A stretch of 64,000 bases of DNA from Oscarella lobularis (lineage: Eukaryota; Porifera; Homoscleromorpha; Homosclerophorida; Oscarellidae). The notes beneath the pieces are model-generated. The model made no database searches. It saw only the letters and a program-made list of their open reading frames with translations, and was not told the DNA's origin. The position numbers were made by a program, and so were the translations under genes. The stretch's first letter is position 1, and each line of letters opens with the position of its first letter. Below are positions 50,601 through 63,864 of this stretch, piece after piece. The stretch lies in assembly GCF_947507565.1 (NCBI RefSeq), contig NC_089191.1:744001-808000 (forward strand), in the 5' to 3' direction.

Positions 50601-53600
50601 ACAGAAAACATAATGAGTATCTTCAACAGAAAACATATATAGTACCTTCAACAGAAAACAGAAAACATATTGAGTACCTATAACAGAAAACAGAAAACAT
50701 ATTGAGTACGTTCAACAGAAAACATATTGAGTACCTTCAACAGAAAACATATTGAGTACGTTCAACAGAAAACATTTTGAGTACGTTCAACAGAAAACAT
50801 AATGAGTACGTTCAACAGAAAACATAATGAGTATCTTCAACAGAAAACATATTGAGTACCTTCAACAGAAAACAGAAAACATATTGAGTACCTACAACAG
50901 AAAACAGAAAACATATTGAGTACGTTCAACAGAAAACATATTGAGTACGTTCAACAGAAAACATATTGAATACGTTTAACAGAAAACATAATGAGTACCT
51001 TCAACAGAAAACATTGAGTACATTCAACAGAAAACGCAATGAGTACCTTCAACAGAAAACAGAAAACATATTCAATACGTTTAACAGAAAACATAATGAG
51101 TACCTTCAACAGAAAACATAATGAATACCTTCAACAGAAAACATATTGAGTACCTTCAACAGAAAACGTAATGAGTACCTTCAGCAGAAAACGTAATGAG
51201 TACCTTCAACAAAAAACGTATTGAGTACCTACAACAGAAAACAGAAAACATATTGAGTACCTTCAACAGAAAACATATTGAGTACGTTCAACAGAAAACA
51301 TATTGAGTACCTTCAACAGAAAACGTAATGAGTACCTTCAACAGAAAACAGAAAACATGTTGAGTACGTTTACCAGAAAACATATTGAGTACCTTCAACA
51401 GAAAACAGAAAACATATTGAGTACCTACAACAGAAAACAGAAAACATATTGAGTACGTTCAACAGAAAACATATTGAGTACCTTCAACAGAAAACATATT
51501 GAGTACGTTCAACAGAAAACATATTGAGTACGTTCAACAGAAAACATAATGAGTACCTACAACAGAAAACACATTGAGCACCTACAACAGAAAACATATT
51601 GAGTACCTAAAACAGAAAACATATTGAGTACCTACAACAGAAAACACATTGAGTACCTTCAACAGAAAACACATTCAGTACCTTCAACAGAAAACACATT
51701 CAGTACCTTCAACAGAAAACACATTCAGTACCTTCAACAGAAAACACATTCAGTACCTTCAACAGAAAACACATTGAGTTCCTTCAACAGAAAACTCATT
51801 GAGTACCTACAACAGAAAACATATTGAGTACCTTCAACAGAAAACGTAATGAGTACCTTCAACAGAAAACATATTGAGTACCTTCAACAGAAAACAGAAA
51901 ACATGTTGAGTACGTTTAACAGAAAACATAATGAGTACTTTCAGCAGAAAACATATTGAGTACGTTCAACAGAAAACAGAAAACAGATTGAGACCTACAA
52001 CAGAAAACAGAAAACATTGAGTACCTACAACAGAAAAAGAAAACAGATTGAGTACACTGTACCTACAACAGAAAACAGATTGAGTACTTTCAACAGAAAA
52101 CATAATGAGTACCTTCAACAGAAAACATATTGAGTACCTTCAACAGAAAACAGAAAACATATTGAGTACAGTACCTTCAACAGAAAAATATTGAGTACCT
52201 TCAACAGAAAACATATTGAGTACGTTCAAAAGAAAACATATTGAGTACGTTCAACAGAAAACATAATGAGTACGTTCAACAGAAAACATATTGAGTACCT
52301 TCAACAGAAAACGTATTGAGTACGTTCAACAGAAAACATTTTGAGTACGTTCAACAGAAAACAGAAAACATATTGAGTACGTTCAACAGAAAACATATTG
52401 AGTACGTTCAACAGAAAACATAATGAGTACCTTCAACAGAAAACAGAAAACATATTGAGTACCTACAACAGAAAACAGAAAACATATTGAGTACGTTCAA
52501 CAGAAAACATATTGAGTACGTTTAACAGAAAACATAATGAGTACCTTCAACAGAAAACATATTGAGTACCTTCAACAGAAAACGTAATGAGTACCTTCAA
52601 CAGAAAACATATTGAGTGTCTTCAACAGAAAACAGAAAACATGTTGAGTACGTTTAACAGAAAACATAATGAGTACCTTCAACAGAAAACATAATGAGTA
52701 CGTTCAACAGAAAACAGAAAACAGATTGATACCTACAACAGAAAACAGAAAACATTGAGTACCTACAACAGAAAAAGAAAACAGATTGAATACACTGTAC
52801 CTACAACAGAAAACAGATTGAGTACTTTCAACAGAAAACATAATGAGTACCTTCAACAGAAAACATATTGAGTACCTACAACAGAAAACAGAAAACACAT
52901 TGAGTAAGTTCAACAGAAAACATGTTGAATACGTTTAACAGAAAACATAATGAGTACCTTCAACAGAAAACATATTGAGTACCTTCAACAGAGAACGTAA
53001 TGAGTACCTTCAACAGAAAACATATTGAGTACCTTCAACAGAAAACAGAAAACATATTGAGTACCTTCAACAGAAAACATATTGAGTACGTTCAACAGAA
53101 AACATATTGAGTACGTTCAACAGAAAACATAATGAGTACCTTCAACAGAAAACATAATGAGTATCTTCAACAGAAAACATATTGAGTACCTTCAACAGAA
53201 AACAGAAAACATATTGAGTACCTACAACAGAAAACAGAAAACATATTGAGTACGTTCAACAGAAAACATATTGAGTACCTTCAACAGAAAACATATTGAG
53301 TACGTTCAACAGAAAACATAATGAGTACGTTCAACAGAAAACATAATGAGTATCTTCAACAGAAAACATATTGAGTACCTTCAACAGAAAACAGAAAACA
53401 TATTGAGTCACTACAACAGAAAACAGAAAACATATTGAGTACGTTCAACAGAAAACATATTGAATACGTTTAACAGAAAACATAATGAGTACCTTCAACA
53501 GAAAACATTGAGTACCTTCAACAGAAAACGTAATGAGTACCTTCAACAGAAAACAGAAAACATGTTGAGTACGTTTAACAGAAAACATAATGAGTACCTT

Positions 53601-56600
53601 CAACAGAAAACATAATGAGTACCTTCAACAGAAAACATATTGAGTACCTTCAACAGAAAACGTAATGAGTACCTTCAACAGAAAACGTATTGAGTACCTA
53701 CAAGAGAAAACATATTGAGTACCTTCAACAGAAAACATATTGAGTACGTTCAACAGAAAACATATTGAGTACGTTCAACAGAAAACATAATGAGTACCTT
53801 CAACAGAAAACATTGAGTACCTTCAACAGAAAACGTAATGAGTACCTTCAACAGAAAACAGAAAACATGTTGAGTACGTTTAACAGAAAACATAATGAGT
53901 ACCTTCAACAGAAAACATAATGAGTACCTTCAACAGAAAACATATTGAGTACCTTCAACAGAAAACGTAATGAGTACCTTCAACAGAAAACGTATTGAGT
54001 ACCTACAAGAGAAAACATATTGAGTACCTTCAACAGAAAACATATTGAGTACGTTCAACAGAAAACATATTGAGTACGTTCAACAGAAAACATAATGAGT
54101 ACCTTCAACAGAAAACATAATGAGTATCTTCAACAGAAAACATATTGAGTACCTTCAACAGAAAACAGAAAACATATTGAGTACCTACAACAGAAAACAG
54201 AAAACATATTGAGTACGTTCAACAGAAAACATATTGAGTACCTTCAACAGAAAACATATTGAGTACGTTCAACAGAAAACATATTGAGTACGTTCAACAG
54301 AAAACATAATGAGTACGTTCAACAGAAAACATAATGAGTATCTTCAACAGAAAACATATTGAGTACCTTCAACAGAAAACAGAAAACATATTGAGTCACT
54401 ACAACAGAAAACAGAAAACATATTGAGTACGTTCAACAGAAAACATATTGAATACGTTTAACAGAAAACATAATGAGTACCTTCAACAGAAAACATTGAG
54501 TACCTTCAACAGAAAACGTAATGAGTACCTTCAACAGAAAACAGAAAACATGTTGAGTACGTTTAACAGAAAACATAATGAGTACCTTCAACAGAAAACA
54601 TAATGAGTACCTTCAACAGAAAACATATTGAGTACCTTCAACAGAAAACGTAATGAGTACCTTCAACAGAAAACGTATTGAGTACCTACAACAGAAAACA
54701 TATTGAGTACGTTTAACAGAAAACATAATGAGTACCTTCAACAGAAAACATAATGAGTACCTTCAACAGTAAACATATTGAGTTCCTTCAACAGAAAACG
54801 TAATGAGTACCTTCAACAGAAAACATATTGAGTACCTTCAACAGAAAACAGAAAACATATTGAGTACCTACAACAGAAAACAGAAAACATATTGAGTACG
54901 TTCAACAGAAAACATATTGAGTACCTTCAACAGAAAACATATTGAGTACGTTCAACAGAAAACATATTGAGTACCTTCAACAGAAAACGTAATGAGTACC
55001 TTCAACAGAAAACAGAAAACATGTTGAGTACGTTTAACAGAAAACATATTGAGTACCTTCAACAGAAAACAGAAAACATATTGAGTACCTACAACAGAAA
55101 ACAGAAAACATATTGAGTACGTTCAACAGAAAACATATTGAGTACCTTCAACAGAAAACATATTGAGTACGTTCAACAGAAAACATATTGAGTACGTTCA
55201 ACAGAAAACATAATGAGTACCTACAACAGAAAACACATTGAGCACCTACAACAGAAAACATATTGAGTACCTAAAACAGAAAACATATTGAGTACCTACA
55301 ACAGAAAACACATTGAGTACCTTCAACAGAAAACACATTCAGTACCTTCAACAGAAAACACATTCAGTACCTTCAACAGAAAACACATTCAGTACCTTCA
55401 ACAGAAAACACATTCAGTACCTTCAACAGAAAACACATTGAGTTCCTTCAACAGAAAACTCATTGAGTACCTACAACAGAAAACATATTGAGTACCTTCA
55501 ACAGAAAACGTAATGAGTACCTTCAACAGAAAACATATTGAGTACCTTCAACAGAAAACAGAAAACATGTTGAGTACGTTTAACAGAAAACATAATGAGT
55601 ACTTTCAGCAGAAAACATATTGAGTACGTTCAACAGAAAACAGAAAACAGATTGAGACCTACAACAGAAAACAGAAAACATTGAGTACCTACAACAGAAA
55701 AAGAAAACAGATTGAGTACACTGTACCTACAACAGAAAACAGATTGAGTACTTTCAACAGAAAACATAATGAGTACCTTCAACAGAAAACATATTGAGTA
55801 CCTTCAACAGAAAACAGAAAACATATTGAGTACAGTACCTTCAACAGAAAAATATTGAGTACCTTCAACAGAAAACATATTGAGTACGTTCAAAAGAAAA
55901 CATATTGAGTACGTTCAACAGAAAACATAATGAGTACCTTCAACAGAAAACATATTGAGTACCTACAACAGAAAACAGAAAACATACTGAGTACGTTCAA
56001 CAGAAAACATATTTAGTACGTTCAACAGAAAACATAATGAGTACCTTCAACAGAAAACATATTGAGTACCTTCAACAGAAAACAGAAAACATATTGAGTA
56101 CCTACAACAGAAAACAGAAAACATATTGAGTACGTTCAACAGAAAACATATTGAATACGTTTAACAGAAAACATAATGAGTACCTTCAACAGAAAACATT
56201 GAGTACTTTCAACAGAAAACGTAATGAGTACCTTCAACAGAAAACAGAAAACATGTTGAGTACGTTTAACAGAAAACATAATGAGTACCTTCAACAGAAA
56301 ACATAATGAGTACCTTCAACAGAAAACATATTGAGTACCTTCAACAGAAAACGTAATGAGTACCTTCAACAGAAAACATATTGAGTACCTTCAACAGAAA
56401 ACAGAAAACATATTGAGTACAGTACCTTCAACAGAAAAATATTGAGTACCTTCAACAGAAAACATATTGAGTACGTTCAACAGAAAACACATTGAGTACC
56501 TTCAACAGAAAACACATTGAGTACCTACAACAGAAAACACATTGAGTACCTACAACAGAAAACACATTGAGTACCTACAACAGAAAACATATTGAGTACC

Positions 56601-57086
56601 TTCAACAGAAAACACATTGAGTACCTACAACAGAAAACACATTCAGTACCTTCAACAGAAAACACATTGAGTACCTACAACAGAAAACACATTCAGTACC
56701 TTCAACAGAAAACACATTGAGTACGTTCAACAGAAAACATATTGAATACGTTTAACAGAAAACATAATGAGTAACTTCAACAGAAAACATATTGAGTACC
56801 TTCAACAGAAAACGTAATGAGTACCTTCAACAGAAAACATATTGAGTACCTTCAACAGAAAACAGAAAACATATTGAGTACCTACAACAGAAAACAGAAA
56901 ACATATTGAGTACGTTCAACAGAAAACATATTGAGTACCTTCAACAGAAAACATATTGAGTACGTTCAACAGAAAACACATTTAGTACCTTCAACAGAAA
57001 ACACATTCAGTACCTTCAACAGAAAACACATTCAGTACCTTCAACTGAAAACACATTGAGTACCTTCAATAGAAAACACATTCAGT
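32690..57086 (+). repeat. Array C: 25-bp satellite (about 24.4 kb)
   Basis: Tandem unit GAGTACCTTCAACAG plus AAAACATATT, 25 bp, with 23-bp units (AAAACATT), longer units carrying an extra AACAGAA(A), and variants AATGAG, GTATTGAG, ACATTCAG, AGATTGAGTACACTGTAC. Roughly 950 copies. Strong higher-order structure: the marker GAAAAGAGATTG recurs at 34263, 35659, 38619, 39990 and 45243; an identical 240-bp stretch is repeated 396 bp apart (42598, 42994); 51624-51827 is repeated at 55288-55491. No unique sequence or gene was seen inside. Confidence 0.98.
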
Positions 57087-57555
57087 CCTTTGCCTTTTGC
57101 CTTCTGCTTTGCCTTTTGCCTTCTCCCTTTCCCTTTTGCCTTCTCCCTTTGCCTTTTGCCTTCTTCCTTTGCCTTTTGCTTTCTCCCTTTTGCCTTTTGC
57201 CTTCTCCCTTTGCCTTTTGCCTTCTCCCTTTTGCCTTTTGCCTTCTCCCTTTGCCTTTTGCCTCCTCCTTTGCCTTTTGCCTACTCCCTTTGCCTTTTGC
57301 CTTCTCCCTTTTGCCTTTTGCCTTCTCTTTTTTGCCTTTTGCCTTCTCCCTTTGCCTTTTGCCTTCTCCCTTTGCCTTTTGCCTTCTCCCTTTTGCCTTT
57401 TGCCTTCTCCCTTTGCCTTTTGCCTCCTCCTTTGCCTTTTGCCTACTCCCTTTGCCTTTTCCCTTCTCCCTTTTGCCTTTTGCCTTCTCTTTTTTGCCTT
57501 TTGCCTTCTCCTTTGCCTTTTGCCTTCTCCCTTTGCCTTTTGCCTTCTCCCTTTT
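57087..57555. repeat. Array D: ~20-bp pyrimidine-rich repeat
   Basis: Tandem TTGCCTTTTGCCTTCTCCCT with 19-21 bp variants. The plus strand is C/T with periodic G and almost no A. It abuts array C on the left and array E on the right. Open frames in all three plus frames and on the minus strand follow from the simple composition and are not genes. Confidence 0.95.
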
Positions 57556-58373
57556 GTCCTGGGGACAATTTGTCCTGGGGACAATTTGTCCTTGGAAATT
57601 TTATCCTGGGACAATTTGTCCTGGGGACAATTTGTCCTGGGACAATTTGTCCTGGGACAATTTTTCTTGGGGGAATTTGTCCTGGGACAATTTGTCCTGG
57701 GACAAATTGTCATGGGACAATTTGTCCTGGGGACAATTTGTCCTGGGGTCAATTTGTCCTGGGACAATTTGTCCTAGGATAATTTGCCCTTGGGACAATT
57801 TGTCCTTGGGACAATGTCCTGGGACAATTTGTCCTGGGACAATTTGTCCTGGGACAATTTGTCCTGATACAGTTTGTCCTGGGACAATTTGTCCTGGGAC
57901 AATTTGTCCTGGGACAATTTGTCCTGGGACAATTTGTCCTGGGGACAATTTGTCCTGGGACAATTTGTCCTTGGGACAATTTGTCCTGGGGACAATTTGT
58001 CCCCGGGACAAATTGTCCTGGCACAATTTGTCCCGGGACAATTTGTCCTGGGACAATTTGTCCTGGGACAATTTTTCCTGGGGACAATTTGTCCTTCGGA
58101 CAATTTGTCCTGGGGACAATTTGTCCTGGGACAATTTGTCCTGGGGACAGTTTGTCCTGGCACAATTTGTCCTGGGACAATTTGTCCTGGGGACAATTTT
58201 TCCTGGGACAATTTGTCCTGGGACAATTTGTCCTGGGACAATTTGTCCTGGGACAATTTGTCCTGGGACAATTTGTCCTGGGACAATTTGTCCTGGGGAC
58301 AATTTTTCCTGGGGACAATTTGTCCCCAGGACAATTTGTCCAAGGGCAATTTTTCCTTCTACAATTGTTCCTT
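57556..58373. repeat. Array E (left): 15-16 bp palindromic repeat
   Basis: Tandem CTGGGACAATTTGTC with an optional extra G. It contains the perfect dyad GGACAA-T-TTGTCC and, across unit borders, TTGTCC-TG-GGACAA, so any stretch can pair with itself. Some units are inverted (TTTGTCCCCGGGACAAATTG near 58000). The 15-bp period keeps frames open on both strands; these are not called as genes. Confidence 0.95.
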
Positions 58374-59013
58374 GAAATTAATTCAGAATAAATTCTGTAT
58401 TAATGCAGAATAAATTCCGCATTTATTCTGTATTAATTCAGAATTAATTCTGCATTTATTCGGAATTAATTCTGCATTAATTGAGAATAAATTCTGCACT
58501 ATTTCAGAATATATTCTCCATTAATCTAGAATAATTTCTGCATTAATTCAGAATAAATTCTGAATTAATTGAGAATAAATTCCGCATTTATTCTGCAATA
58601 ATTGAGAATAAATTCTGCATTAATTCAGAATTTTGTTTGCATAAATTCAGAATAAATTTTGCAATAATTCAGAATAAATTCCGCATTTATTCTGCATTAA
58701 TTTAGAATTTATTTTCATTTATTCAGAATTAATTCAGCAATAATTCAGAATAAATTCTGCATTAATTCGGAATTAATTCTTAATTAATGCAGAATTTATT
58801 CTGAATTAATGCAGAATTTATTCTGAATTAATGCAGATTTTATTCTTAATTAATGCTGAATTTTATTCTGAATTAATGCAGAATAAATTCTTCATTAATT
58901 CTTCATTAATTCTACATTAATTCAGTATAAATTCTGAATTAATTCAGAATAAATTCTGAATTTATTCAGAATAAAGCCTGCATTAAGTCAGAATAAATTC
59001 TGTGTTTATTCAG
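58374..59013. repeat. Array F (left): AT-rich ~22-bp palindromic repeat
   Basis: Degenerate tandem ATTCTGCATTAATTCAGAAT-type units rich in the dyads GAATTAATTC and TGCATTAATTCAG. It is more diverged than arrays A-C. No coding signal was seen. Confidence 0.9.
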
Positions 59014-59279
59014 AGAATGTGAGATTTTTTCGCGATGTTTTAGCGCGCGTTACACTCGAAAAGCCCTGCTGGTCTTTCGTCTCCTGTGCATCGCTTAGCG
59101 AGCGAGTTTGAGGTTCTTGATCGACTTCTTGTCGTGTTCCGTCACGTTCTGAACGGTTATTGCTAAGTTTTTCGTCGTCATGGCGTTTCGGGGTGTACGA
59201 GCGATCTTTTAGAACGATCGCCGACGTATCGTCGACTCACGACGGAGCGCCTGTCGTTTTCTTCACCTTACATACGATC
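59014..59279 (+). promoter_or_regulatory. Putative 5' region of the INO80E-like exon
   Basis: Unique sequence between array F and the start codon at 59280, CpG-rich (TTAGCGCGCGTTAC, GAGCGAGCG, CGATCGCCGACG). It is inferred to be promoter or 5' UTR only because it precedes the exon. Confidence 0.35.
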
Positions 59280-59354
59280 ATGGATGCTTCATGGCAGCGT
59301 AGCTCTCGTAAAGAATATAGAATGTTGAAAAGAAAGCTGAAGCACCTTGTCTAC
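59280..59354 (+). CDS. INO80E-like first coding exon, orphaned
   Basis: Starts ATGGATGCTTCATGG and encodes 25 codons ending at a strong donor (TAC|GTAAGT). The segment KEYRMLKRKLKHLVY closely matches the N-terminal KKYRNLKRKLKFLIY signature of INO80 complex subunit E (CCDC95), a nuclear chromatin-remodelling subunit whose coiled coil continues directly after this point. The next exon is not found before SelO begins at 60875; arrays F, E and C follow instead. It is therefore either a detached exon or the start of a gene broken by the repeats. The match is short, so another coiled-coil protein is possible. Confidence 0.6.
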
Positions 59355-59370
59355 GTAAGTTCACGATCTT

Positions 59371-59475
59371 TTATTCTGCATTAATTCAGAATTAATTCTG
59401 TATTTAATCAGAATTAATTCTGCATTAATTCAGAATTAATTCTGCATTTATTCAGAATTAATTCTGCATTTATTC
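59371..59475. repeat. Array F (right)
   Basis: About 105 bp of the same AT-rich ATTCTGCATTAATTCAG repeat as at 58374-59013, on the other side of the unique INO80E-like segment. Confidence 0.9.
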
Positions 59476-60277
59476 ACAATATGTCCTGGGACAATTTGTC
59501 CTGGGACAATTTTTCCTGGGGACAATTTGTCCTGGGGACAATTTGTCCCCAGGACAAATTGTCCTGGGACAATTTGTCCTGGGACAATTTGTCCTGGGGA
59601 CAATTTGTCCTGGGGACAATTTGTCGTGGGGACAATTTGTCGTGGGGACAATTTGTCCTGGGGACAATTTGTCCTGGGGACAATTTGTCCTGGGACAATT
59701 TGTCCTGGGACAATTTGTCCTGGGACAATTTGTCCTGGGACAATTTGCCCTGGGGACAATTTGTCCTGGGGACAATTTGTCCTGGGGACAATTTGTCCTG
59801 GGGACAATTTGTCCTGGGACTATTTGTCCTGGGACAATTTGTCCTGGGGACAATTTGTTCTTGGACAATTTGTCCTGGGGACAATTTGTCCTGGGACAAT
59901 TTGTCCTGGGACAATTTGTCCTGGGACAATTTGTCCTGGGACAATTTGTCCTGGGACAATTTGTCCTTGGGACAATTTGTCCTAGAAGAATTTGTCCTTG
60001 GACAATTTGTCCTGGGGACAATTTGTCCTGGGGACAATTTGTCCCCAGGACAAATTGTCCTGGCACAATTTGTCCTGAGACAATTTGTCCTGGGACAATT
60101 TGTCCTGCGACAATTTGTCCTGGGGACAATTTGTCCTGGGGACAATTTGTCCTGGGACAATTTGTCCTGGGACAATTTGTCCTGGGACAATTTGTCCTTG
60201 GGACAATTTGTCCTGGGGACAATTTGTCCTAGAAGAATTTGTCCTTGGACAATTTGTCCTGGGGACAATTTGTCCTG
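59476..60277. repeat. Array E (right)
   Basis: About 800 bp of the same GGGACAATTTGTCCT palindromic repeat as at 57556-58373, with inverted units (TTTGTCCCCAGGACAAATTG) near 59545 and 60042. A 230-bp block including CTAGAAGAATTTGTCC recurs within it (59984 and 60230). Confidence 0.95.
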
Positions 60278-61403
<1,126 letters not shown>

Positions 61404-61453
61404 GTATACATAATGTATGGTACTCAGTGCTCACGTGATTGACTGCGATCGTC

Positions 61454-62840
61454 ATGTCGGACGAAACTAAACAATCGGACGACAACGCGGCTTCCGAGCC
61501 TTCGCCAAGCGCACAGGAAGCCGAGCCGCAATGGAAGGATCTCGACAAAGGTCCAATCTGGGTATTAGAACCATCGCAGCCGTTCCGCATAGCGATGGGA
61601 GACAAACCACCGAGTTCGCTTCCACCGCGAACCGTCGATCAGCTCTTCCGCTCGGCGGTGAAGCGCGGCCCCGAATCGATGGCTCTCGCCGTCAAGCGAG
61701 ACGGCGGCTGGAAGAGATGGACGTGGCAACAATATTACAATGACACGAAGCGCGTCGCAAAAGCGTTCATCAAAGTGGCCTCGCGCTTCTCGAGGTGTAG
61801 ATATGTTCTATTACGTCGTTTTTTAGCTCGGTTTGGAGCCGTTTCACGGCGTCGGCATATTGGGATTCAATTCGCCCGAATGGTTCATGTCGCTCGTCGG
61901 CGGGATCCTCGCCGGGGGGCTTGGCACGGGAATTTACACGACGAATTCTCCGGACGCGTGTCGTCACATTTTGGAGGACTCCAAGGCGAATATCGTCGTC
62001 GTGGAAAACGATAAGCAAATGCAGAAGATTTTGCCCGTGCATGCGAGAATTCCATCACGCGTCTTTTGTGTGTTTTGACGTCATAATTTTTATAGATGAA
62101 ATCGGAGCTTTCTCATTTGAAGGCTATTGTTCAGTATACGGGGGAATTGAGTGAAAAGCCAGACGACAGTGTTTTGACTGTAACTATTTCATATATTTAT
62201 GACTAGTTTGTTTAATTAATCATTATGTAGTGGAACGAATTGCTTGAATGGGGCAAAGATGTATCAGACGACGAACTTCAGAAGAGACTCGATGCTCAAA
62301 AGCCAAACAACTGCTGTTCTCTTGTTTACACTGTAAATAGAATAATCTTAATTGATTAATTAATTAATTAATTAATACCTTTTCTTCTTTTTTTTAATTA
62401 GTCTGGAACTACTGGTCTTCCCAAGGGAGTCATGCTAAGTCACGATAGTGTAAGGAAATGGCTTAGGTTTATAGTTTTTATTTGTAGAAAAGTTTTTAGA
62501 TCACGTGGACCCCCATTGCTGGCATTTCGACTGTGAGAAAGGACGAGCAGGCGGAGAGATGCGTCAGCTATTTGCCACTCAGCCACGTCGCAGCTCAGGC
62601 AAATCAATATATAAATAAACAAATGAAATTAAATCGTTTCAACTCTAATAATGAAGATGATGGACGTCTATTTGCCAATGCACGTCATTGCAGAGACATG
62701 GTTCGCCCAACCAGATGCCCTGAAAGTAAGCGATGCAAATCACGTGCTAATCTCTGTCTTTGCAACAGTGCACCTCCCTAGGGATCTCTGGGAACAACTC
62801 TCAAGGAAGTCAGACCAACGTATTTTCTTGGAGTCCCAAG
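61454..62840 (+). CDS. Bubblegum-family long-chain acyl-CoA synthetase, 5' part
   Basis: Eight exons: 61454-61774, 61827-62036, 62096-62179, 62231-62332, 62402-62449, 62500-62598, 62657-62725, 62782-62840, about 330 aa. It activates long-chain fatty acids to acyl-CoA via acyl-AMP. Diagnostic ACSBG segments are LEPFHGVGILGFNSPEWF, GILAGGLGTGIYTTNS, YTSGTTGLPKGVMLSHD (ATP/AMP P-loop, residues about 238-254), SYLPLSHVAAQMMDVYLP and TLKEVRPTYFLGVP. The 288/289 intron (62599-62656) has a GC donor (CAG|GCAAAT) with an AAG acceptor. The ATG at 61454 is chosen because the next 100 codons are open and acidic/Pro-rich, as is usual before this domain. The last exon ends in phase 2 at GTAAAG and the next exon (WEKI region) is not seen by 64000, so the gene continues outside or is truncated. 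Confidence 0.88.
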
Positions 62841-63234
62841 GTAAAGAAATAGTTAACACGGCGGGGTTCTGTCCACATGGGTCGATGGGTCAGCCCCAAC
62901 CCTCACTCCATACTACTAAAACGTTATAATGGCTCGTCGCTTGCAATAATTACTGCAGAAGAGTTTTTGAGCTTCTAGCGGTCAAACGACGAGTCTCTAG
63001 ACTTTTTCCTCCAAAGGGGGACCCTTCGCCCAATCCACGAATATAAACGTCCTATACCAAACGTTCAGACTTCATAGGCAAAGGAACTGCCCGTTACAGT
63101 TTACCGCCACATTTAGCATGTAAAACTCAGTTTTCCAACTCTTTTAAAATTACTGCAGCAGAATCGGCCCGTCGCTCGCATTAGTTACTGCCAAAGCTTG
63201 AAAAATTGCGAGTAAAGCCACTTCTATTGAATCT

Positions 63235-63371
63235 GAAGAACGACATTTTTGTGCGTTGGGAGACCAAGAACGGCGATATTTTTGGTCCTTTTTCACGCAA
63301 TTCAATCGTTTCTTCCACTAGTTGAAGTTAAATTGCGATTCTAAAGCGTTTCGATCGCGTCAATTCGACGG
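63235..63371. repeat. Dispersed repeat, copy 1
   Basis: Starts GAAGAACGACATTTTTGTGC and ends GATCGCGTCAATTCGACGG. It is about 90% alike by eye to 63865-64000, in the same orientation. Confidence 0.85.
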
Positions 63372-63591
63372 GATCGTTCGTTTTAGGCGAGAAAACCGCG
63401 ATGCGATCGGAAAATCGCGCTATTTTGGTGCTTTCGACGCGATTCGGCCGTTTCTCTTCGTAGTCTAGTAGATTGTTTGGTTATAGAACTTTTTTGATTC
63501 ATGGGATCTTGCAATCTTTAGGTTTGGCCGAGAAAATCGCGAAAAAAACTAACCACCATCCTCCCCGCCGCCGCCCCCGCCCACCACACCC

Positions 63592-63654
63592 ATCTTAGCA
63601 TATTTCACTGGGCACCGGCGCGCTGCGCCGGTGCCAAGTGAAATATGCTAAGAT
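63592..63654. repeat. Inverted repeat / hairpin, 29-bp arms
   Basis: Left arm 63592-63620 and right arm 63626-63654 are reverse complements with one mismatch (ACTGGGCACC against GGTGCCAAGT). The 5-base loop CGCTG can pair one step further. Arms begin ATCTTAGCATATTTCACT. It could be the fold-back centre of a MITE-type element or a strong transcript hairpin. Confidence 0.9.
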
Positions 63655-63864
63655 CCTAACTAATATAGAACTACGTTCGTGAACGTCGAACGCGCAGGTC
63701 GTAGAAGAACCGCAGTTCGTAGAAAATCGATACTTTTGTTGGAAATTTCGAGATTTCTCGAAGCTAGTCGTTCCAACATCGATCTTCGTAGGTGTCGAGG
63801 GACTAAGCGTGCCTAGAAAAGTCATTAGAGCGGCCGATCTCGTACTAGCGGTAAACTAGATGTT

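Noticed and set aside
32690..57086. Array C as a CRISPR array
   Set aside because: There is no unique spacer sequence: units abut directly and variants are shared. The setting is a eukaryotic genome with introns.
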